From JBOFCO01 sp051646105 (GTDB lineage Bacteria; Pseudomonadota; Alphaproteobacteria; Rhodobacterales; Rhodobacteraceae): a stretch of DNA of 21,629 nucleotides. The position numbers and the translations under genes were made by a program. Numbering within the stretch: position 1 is the first letter of the stretch; every line of letters starts with the position of its first letter. The notes beneath the pieces were generated by a model that worked only from the letters and a program-made list of their open reading frames with translations, was not told where the DNA came from and made no database searches. Of the stretch, positions 17,049 to 21,629 are shown in pieces. The stretch spans positions 1 to 21,629 of the forward strand of contig JBOFCO010000084.1 in assembly GCA_051646105.1 (NCBI GenBank), written 5' to 3'.

Positions 17049-17065
17049 CCGCATCGCGTATGCGG
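17049..17065. other. Hairpin-forming inverted repeat after uxuA
   Basis: CCGCAT-CGCGT-ATGCGG has perfect 6-base arms around a 5-base loop, 27 bases after the uxuA stop. It could stabilise the uxuA mRNA end or reduce read-through into kdgD. No T-run follows, so it is not a standard intrinsic terminator. Confidence 0.4.
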
Positions 17066-17094
17066 TCAGCATCCTATTGGCAGTGACGGCGGCA

Positions 17095-17129
17095 TTGCTT
17101 TACAAGAAAATATTAATATAACTAATATA
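17095..17129 (+). promoter_or_regulatory. AT-rich promoter/operator region ahead of kdgD
   Basis: This AT-only block stands out in GC-rich surroundings. TTGCTT (17095-17100), a 16-base spacer and TATAAC (17117-17122) form a plausible promoter. Overlapping the -10 are the perfect palindrome ATATTAATAT (17110-17119), the inverted repeat ATATTA-N7-TAATAT (17110-17128) and two direct TAATATA copies nine bases apart (17114-17120, 17123-17129). An operator for a dimeric regulator is likely. The sequence differs from the TetR operator, so another regulator may be involved. Confidence 0.5.
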
Positions 17130-17152
17130 TCAAAATTCTGACAGGAGCTCTC

Positions 17153-18058
17153 ATGCAACCCGAACGGCTTCAGTCCCTGCTTGGCACGGGGCTCCTTTCC
17201 TTTCCTGTGACCCATTTCGACGTCGACGGTCGATTTGCCCCTGACAGTTATCAGCAGCATGTAAACTGGCTGGAAGGATACGGCGCCCCGGTGCTGTTCG
17301 CGGCGGGTGGCACGGGGGAATTCTTTTCGCTTTCTCCGGCCGAAATTCCCGAAATCCTGCGAACTGCAAAGGAAGCAGCGCCCAAGACGGCGATTGTCTC
17401 TGGTTGCGGCTATGGAACGGAACTGGCCGTGGATATCGCGCGCGCCGCTGAAAAAGCGGGCGCAGACGGCATTCTTCTGCTGCCTCACTACCTGATCGAT
17501 GCACCGCAGGAAGGGCTTTATGCCCATGCGCGGCGCATCTGCCAGTCGGTCGGTATCGGTGTCATGGTCTATAACCGCGATAACGCGGTGATGCAGCCTG
17601 ACACGCTTGCAAGGTTGTGTGACGACTGCCCGAATCTGATCGGTTTCAAGGACGGGACAGGGGATATCGGGCTTGTCCGGCAGGTTACGGCGCGGATGGG
17701 TGACCGGCTGATGTATCTGGGCGGGATGCCCACGGCGGAACTGTTTGCCGAGGCTTATCTTGGTGCAGGTTTCACGACCTATTCATCGGCCGTTTTCAAT
17801 TTCGTCCCGGCGCTGGCCAACGAATTTTACGCCGCCCTGCGCAAGGGCGACCGGACCGGGTGCGAGCGGATTCTGAAGGACTTCTTCTATCCGTTCATGG
17901 CGATCCGCAACCGCCAGAAAGGTTATGCGGTTTCGGCGATCAAGGCCGGTGTGCGGCTGCAGGGATTTGCCGCAGGCCCGGTCCGTTCACCCCTGCTCGA
18001 CCTGACAGCCGAGGAAGAGGCCATGCTGGAAAGATTGATCGGGGACTATCGGCGGTGA
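17153..18058 (+). CDS. kdgD: 5-dehydro-4-deoxyglucarate dehydratase
   Basis: This 301-residue member of the DapA (DHDPS/NAL) superfamily probably converts 5-dehydro-4-deoxy-D-glucarate to 2-oxoglutarate semialdehyde, water and CO2, feeding the TCA cycle. GTGLLSFPVTHFD near the start, GGTGEFFSL (52-60), Y140 in VMVYNRDNA and Schiff-base lysine K166 in IGFKDGTGD match KdgD. SSAVFNFVP and a basic FFYPF...RNRQKGYAVS block (about 247-265) are also typical. It starts at ATG 17153 behind AGGAG. It has its own AT-rich promoter region. The presence of kdgD suggests that the island also handles aldarates, or uronates oxidised to aldarates, besides the UxaC route. Confidence 0.93.
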   Translation: MQPERLQSLLGTGLLSFPVTHFDVDGRFAPDSYQQHVNWLEGYGAPVLFAAGGTGEFFSLSPAEIPEILRTAKEAAPKTAIVSGCGYGTELAVDIARAAEKAGADGILLLPHYLIDAPQEGLYAHARRICQSVGIGVMVYNRDNAVMQPDTLARLCDDCPNLIGFKDGTGDIGLVRQVTARMGDRLMYLGGMPTAELFAEAYLGAGFTTYSSAVFNFVPALANEFYAALRKGDRTGCERILKDFFYPFMAIRNRQKGYAVSAIKAGVRLQGFAAGPVRSPLLDLTAEEEAMLERLIGDYRR

Positions 18059-19108
18059 TCAGACGGGTTGGGGTAACGCAACTCCAAGACTGCCTGCCGC
18101 TTCGGAAAGCGCTGGAAAGATGGTTGGATAAAGTGCCACGCCATTGGTAATAGCGTCGGCCCGCCGCGCAAGTGCAGCATCGCCCGGCAATCGGACCGGC
18201 CGGGCCGGATCGCGGGGCTGGCTGGAACGGCAGGCATCGGCAAGCCAGCCGGTCTGCCGCAAAAACGCAACCGAGCCGCCAAACGCCTCCGGATCCCAGA
18301 CCTGGACGGTAAACGCGCAGTTGGTCCCGCTTGGTGAATCGGCACGACCATATCCGGCAAGGCCCTGTGTTATCGCTTCGACATGCAGCGCCATGCCGTA
18401 ACCCTTTTGCCCATGATCCAGCCCACCGGTCGGCAGCAGCGATCCGCCGTTGTTCAGTTCCGAGGGGTCGCGGCTTGGCTTGCCTGCAGCATCCATCACC
18501 CATTCGCCGGGATACTGACGTCCCTCGCGGATAAGCCGCTGCGCCATGTTGTTGGTCGTGATCGATGCCGATATGTCGATGAGGATCGGACCCGTCGGCG
18601 TGGGGATGCCATGCGCCACCGGATTGGGCGTGAACACGCCCTTCACCCCGCCGAAAGGGGCAACCTGCGTTCCGGATGGCGAGGACGAGGCAATCGAAAC
18701 AAGCAGGCCCTGATCTGTCGCCAGGTGCAGATAGGCCGCCAGCGCCCCGATATGATGCGCATCGCCCACGGCAACTGTACAGGTGCCATATTCCCGCGCC
18801 CTGGATATAGCCAGATCAAGCGCGCGAAAGGTCAGGAAGGCCCCCGGCAGCCGTCGCCCCCGCCACGCCACAGCCGCCCCTCGATCGGAAAGTGTTTCAG
18901 GCTCCCCCTCCCTGGCAACGATACCGTCAGCAATATGTTGAAGATACCAGGGCGCAAGGGCCAGACCATGCGTGTCATGGCCCATCAGATCCGCCTCAAC
19001 CAGATACTGCGCCACGGGTTCGGCGTGTGTCGGTGCAAGCCCCGCCGCGATGAACAGATCTTGCGCAAAGTTGCGCAGCGCGGTCACGTCGTAGCGGGTA
19101 GAGGTCAT
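18059..19108 (-). CDS. Ldh2-family (malate/L-lactate/ureidoglycolate-type) dehydrogenase
   Basis: This 349-residue NAD(P)-dependent oxidoreductase is of the malate/L-lactate dehydrogenase 2 fold, which differs from the Rossmann fold. LMGHDTHGLALAP supplies the conserved histidines H44 and H47. GGVKGVFTPNPVAHGIPTP (about 155-173) and DHGQKGYGMALHVEAITQGL (about 235-254) are family signatures. Members reduce 2-keto acids or cyclic imines or oxidise 2-hydroxy acids, so the substrate is open. Its ATG overlaps the stop of the D-2-hydroxyacid dehydrogenase gene by four bases. Its stop codon touches the kdgD stop codon with no base between them. Confidence 0.92.
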   Translation of the reverse strand: MTSTRYDVTALRNFAQDLFIAAGLAPTHAEPVAQYLVEADLMGHDTHGLALAPWYLQHIADGIVAREGEPETLSDRGAAVAWRGRRLPGAFLTFRALDLAISRAREYGTCTVAVGDAHHIGALAAYLHLATDQGLLVSIASSSPSGTQVAPFGGVKGVFTPNPVAHGIPTPTGPILIDISASITTNNMAQRLIREGRQYPGEWVMDAAGKPSRDPSELNNGGSLLPTGGLDHGQKGYGMALHVEAITQGLAGYGRADSPSGTNCAFTVQVWDPEAFGGSVAFLRQTGWLADACRSSQPRDPARPVRLPGDAALARRADAITNGVALYPTIFPALSEAAGSLGVALPQPV

Positions 19109-20064
19109 CGAATTGCCTCGAATGCTGCAGGGTTGACAATGCGGTGCGGACGGCCACCTGTGATAAGTGTCTCGATATCATTGATGACCATATGGCCCAT
19201 GCGGATCAGGGAACCTACCGTGTCGGCCCCGGAATGCGGGGAAAAGATCACACGCGGATCGGCAAAGATCGGGTGGTTCCGGTCGGGCGGCTCCACCGTG
19301 TAGGCGTCCAGAGCCGCTCCGGACAGTCGTCCATGCTTCAGGGCATCGGCAAGGGCATCAATATCCAGAACCTCGCCCCGCGACAGGTTCAGGATGGTCG
19401 CATCCGGTTTCATCAGCGCCAGTTCGGCCGCACCGATCAGACCGGCGGTGGACGGGCCGCCAAAGACGTGCAGGCTTACGTGATCCGAACTCGCCAGAAG
19501 CACAGGCAAGGACACCAGACGGATGCCCAAGCTTTCGGCCTGTGCCGCATCGGCAAACGGGTCGGTCGCAAGAACAACCATGCCCAGCGCACGCGCCTTT
19601 TCTGCAAGCGTCTTGCCGATGGCGCCAAAGCCGACGATGCCCAGGGTAGTGCCCTGCACCTCGCGCCCGATGCGACGATCCCAACCGCCCGAAACCACGG
19701 ACGCATGACCCGCCATCAGGTTTCGCGAAAGGGCAAGGATATGCACCAGTGCCAGCTCTGTCACCGCGACAGCGTTCGCGCCGGGTGTATTCGTAACGGG
19801 CAGGCCGCGCGCCGTACAGGCGGGAACATCGACGGAATCAAGGCCGACGCCATGTTTCAGCACCGCCCGCAGATGCGGGGCGGCATCCAGCGTGGCGGTA
19901 TTGACGACAGACAGACCCGCAACCAGAAAATCGGCCTCCGGCAGATATCTGCCTTGATCCTTCTCCGAGCACCGGATCAGGTTCCAGCCTGTCGCAGCCA
20001 GCCGATCCGGCAGATCGCCCGCCGTTCCAAATCCGGGGGATGTGGTGACAACCGTAATCGTCAC
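19105..20064 (-). CDS. D-2-hydroxyacid dehydrogenase (NAD-dependent)
   Basis: This 319-residue protein is of the phosphoglycerate dehydrogenase/glyoxylate-hydroxypyruvate reductase type. I start it at GTG 20064, which overlaps the upstream lyase stop by four bases (GTGA). The frame continues to 20463, but that part is antisense-like read-through of the lyase gene. The substrate domain contains KHGVGLDSVD (70-79). NAD binding is GFGAIG (145-150). The catalytic triad is intact: R229 in NLSRGE, E258 in TVEPP and H277 in FSPHSG. It likely interconverts a 2-keto acid and a D-2-hydroxy acid made by the neighbouring lyase. The gene pair with the Ldh2-type dehydrogenase is translationally coupled. 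Confidence 0.94.
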   Translation of the reverse strand: MTITVVTTSPGFGTAGDLPDRLAATGWNLIRCSEKDQGRYLPEADFLVAGLSVVNTATLDAAPHLRAVLKHGVGLDSVDVPACTARGLPVTNTPGANAVAVTELALVHILALSRNLMAGHASVVSGGWDRRIGREVQGTTLGIVGFGAIGKTLAEKARALGMVVLATDPFADAAQAESLGIRLVSLPVLLASSDHVSLHVFGGPSTAGLIGAAELALMKPDATILNLSRGEVLDIDALADALKHGRLSGAALDAYTVEPPDRNHPIFADPRVIFSPHSGADTVGSLIRMGHMVINDIETLITGGRPHRIVNPAAFEAIR

Positions 20065-20954
20065 GTGGTTGACTTCAGCATCGCGGCAATACGTGCGGTT
20101 TGGCTGTCGCCAAGCGGCCATGCGGCGGGCGGGCGGGCATGGCCACAATCGATCCCCTGAAGCTTCAGCGCTGTCTTGACGCCCGAGACATTCGCCCCGC
20201 CCATTTCTTCCGAGCGGACATCCTCGAAAGCGCGCATTCCGGCGATCAGGCTGCGCGCCGCTGTGTAATCCTGCGCCTCCAGCGCGGCATGAATGGCAAC
20301 GGAACGTTCCGGCCAAACATTGATGAGCCCGGAGGTGAAACCGCGCGCCCCGACGGCACAAAGAGCGGGGGCCCAGACCTCGGCCAGCCCGCCAACCCAG
20401 ATCAACCGGGGATCGCTGGCAGCCATGGCTTCGGCAAGGCGCTGGGGATTGGGCGTTGCCCACTTTACCCCGACGACCTGCGGAATTTCCGACAGGGCGG
20501 CGAAGGTTGCCGCGCCGATGGCATCGTTGCGGATATAAAGCACGACTGGCAGGCCGTCGGCGGCATCGGCAACGCGACGGGCATACTCAAGCGTACCGCG
20601 CGGCGAGACGAAGGGATCGGGGGGTTGATGCATCATGATCGCGGCACAACCCGCGCGGGCCGAGGCCCGGGCCAGCATGCAGGCTTCGGCAACCGACCGT
20701 CCGGCGCCACCGACCAGCGGCGCGCGCCCTGCAACCAGATCGGCAGTGGCCGCAACCATGTCCAGCGCTTCGTCGATGGTCAGGCTGTAGAATTCCCCCG
20801 TGTTGCCATTCGATACAAGGATATGAACCCCGGCCCCGATAGCCCGGTCGATCACGGGAGCAAGACGCGCGGGTGCAATATGATCCCGATCGTCGAACGG
20901 GGTGACAAGAATGCCGGAAATCCCCGTCAGCGCGGATGTGAAAGCCGCCGTCAT
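20061..20954 (-). CDS. Dihydrodipicolinate synthase (DapA)-family lyase
   Basis: This 297-residue member of the DHDPS/N-acetylneuraminate lyase superfamily has GILVTPF near the start, SNGNTGEFYSL (48-58), Y140 in VVLYIRND and Schiff-base lysine K164 in VGVKWATPN. The catalytic core is thus intact. The active-site surroundings differ from KdgD at 17153 and from true DapA, so I would call it a catabolic aldolase or dehydratase acting on a 2-keto-3-deoxy acid. The start ATG 20954 has GGGAGG five bases before it. It is the first of three coupled genes (lyase, D-2-hydroxyacid dehydrogenase, Ldh2-type dehydrogenase) downstream of a LysR gene in the same direction. Confidence 0.93.
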   Translation of the reverse strand: MTAAFTSALTGISGILVTPFDDRDHIAPARLAPVIDRAIGAGVHILVSNGNTGEFYSLTIDEALDMVAATADLVAGRAPLVGGAGRSVAEACMLARASARAGCAAIMMHQPPDPFVSPRGTLEYARRVADAADGLPVVLYIRNDAIGAATFAALSEIPQVVGVKWATPNPQRLAEAMAASDPRLIWVGGLAEVWAPALCAVGARGFTSGLINVWPERSVAIHAALEAQDYTAARSLIAGMRAFEDVRSEEMGGANVSGVKTALKLQGIDCGHARPPAAWPLGDSQTARIAAMLKSTT

Positions 20955-21038
20955 TCACGCCTCCCTTTTCCCTCTGGCTACGTCAGACCGGGGGGCACGT
21001 CCAATGCCAAGGTTGATCGGAATGATAGCCGCAGCGTA
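20955..21038 (-). other. Short gap between lysR and the lyase gene
   Basis: These 84 bases hold a good ribosome site (GGGAGG) for the lyase gene. I see no convincing promoter, terminator or palindrome. Read-through from the LysR gene is therefore possible, which is unusual because LysR genes are more often divergent from their targets. Confidence 0.3.
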
Positions 21039-21629
21039 TCATTCATCCGAAAGAACCTCTGCGACAAGCTGCGAGAAACGGGTCAGCAACTGCGAGGGGT
21101 CTTTCGGGCCAAGCGCCAGATACAGATCCGAACGGAAGCTGTCAGGCAGCACGATTTCACGTATCACGGTGTTTGCCATGGCAATCTGGCTGTTGGATCG
21201 TGGCACGAAGCCAAGCCCGATTCCGGCATCGACCAAGGCCATGATGGTACGGCCCTGTGATACCGAAAACACCAGTTTTGGGGCGACACCCGCGCTGTTC
21301 AGATAGCCATGCAGCACCTCGTGCAGAAAGCCGCCACGCTCGGTCGAATAGCCGATGAAGTCGACCCCGTTCAGATCCAGCACGGAAAGATCCGGTTTGT
21401 CGGCCAAGGGATGCCGACGCGGGATCGCCAGCACAAAAGGCTCGCTCCACACCTTGCGGAGCAGCAGGTTTGAACTGCGTCCCGGAAGCCGCGTGATGCC
21501 CAGTTCCAGACTGCCCGCCATCAGCCCCTCGACCTGTTCGTAGGTCATCATCTCGCGGAGTGTCAGGTTCAGTCCGGGCATGCGGTCCCTGGCGGCAAGC
21601 ACGATGCGCGGGATCACCTCCAGCGTGGC
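21039..21629 (-). CDS. LysR-family transcriptional regulator, 5' part cut by window edge
   Basis: The frame runs open to base 21629, giving 196 residues of the C-terminal effector-binding domain. The helix-turn-helix lies outside the window. Visible features are VIPRIVLAARDRMPGLNLTL, as at the start of LysR substrate domains, then the segments GLMAGSLELGITR, PFVLAIPRRHPLA and ALVDAGIGLGFVPRS. GTG 21617 is in frame but is internal, since family similarity continues upstream of it. It lies 84 bases upstream of, and on the same strand as, the DapA-like lyase operon, which it probably controls in response to a carboxylic acid. Confidence 0.92.
   Translation of the reverse strand, partial: ATLEVIPRIVLAARDRMPGLNLTLREMMTYEQVEGLMAGSLELGITRLPGRSSNLLLRKVWSEPFVLAIPRRHPLADKPDLSVLDLNGVDFIGYSTERGGFLHEVLHGYLNSAGVAPKLVFSVSQGRTIMALVDAGIGLGFVPRSNSQIAMANTVIREIVLPDSFRSDLYLALGPKDPSQLLTRFSQLVAEVLSDE

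Noticed and set aside
17049..17065. Hairpin after uxuA as a Rho-independent terminator
   Set aside because: The stem is only six base pairs and no T-tract follows.
20065..20463. N-terminal extension of the D-2-hydroxyacid dehydrogenase frame
   Set aside because: It lies within the DapA-like lyase gene in another frame. The GTG at 20064, overlapping the lyase stop, gives the normal family length.

Overview
The window is GC-rich, densely packed DNA that looks like an alphaproteobacterium, most likely Rhodobacteraceae. The grounds are codon bias, two small exported proteins of a style common in that family at the left edge, and gene content. This is inference from sequence alone, with no database search. 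I see no mobile element, CRISPR array, tRNA or rRNA, and no gene-free stretch longer than about 190 bases.

Layout. (1) Bases 1-1305: a cut-off small exported protein (minus strand), a small exported protein and an unusual two-helix membrane protein ending in a winged-helix-like domain (plus strand). (2) Bases 1329-10810, minus strand, transcribed right to left: one tightly packed eight-gene operon. It encodes a CUT1-type sugar ABC importer (binding protein, two permeases, ATPase), three divergent Gfo/Idh/MocA oxidoreductases, a DUF993 aldolase-like protein and a xylose-isomerase-like (AP_endonuc_2) protein. (3) Bases 10916-11578, minus strand: a TetR-family regulator. (4) Bases 11693-17022, plus strand: a fourth Gfo/Idh/MocA oxidoreductase followed by uxaC, uxuB and uxuA, the glucuronate to 2-keto-3-deoxygluconate route. 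(5) Bases 17153-18058, plus strand: a KdgD-type 5-dehydro-4-deoxyglucarate dehydratase with its own AT-rich promoter region. (6) Bases 18059-21629, minus strand: a truncated LysR regulator, then a coupled set of a DapA-like lyase, a D-2-hydroxyacid dehydrogenase and an Ldh2-type dehydrogenase.

How it fits together. The window is a catabolic island for a uronic acid or a uronate-containing glycoside. Substrate enters through the ABC importer. The dehydrogenases, isomerase-like protein and aldolase-like protein modify it. UxaC, UxuB and UxuA convert the uronate to 2-keto-3-deoxygluconate, and KdgD would handle aldarate-derived 5-dehydro-4-deoxyglucarate. There is no glycoside hydrolase, but there are four Gfo/Idh/MocA proteins and one AP_endonuc_2 protein, which is suggestive of glycoside opening by oxidation and elimination (inference).

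The most concrete new observation is a shared operator. AGTAAC-N6-GTTACT lies in the tetR/oxidoreductase divergent region, and a one-mismatch copy lies just ahead of the ABC operon. Both overlap predicted promoter elements. This suggests that the TetR protein controls both arms as one regulon.
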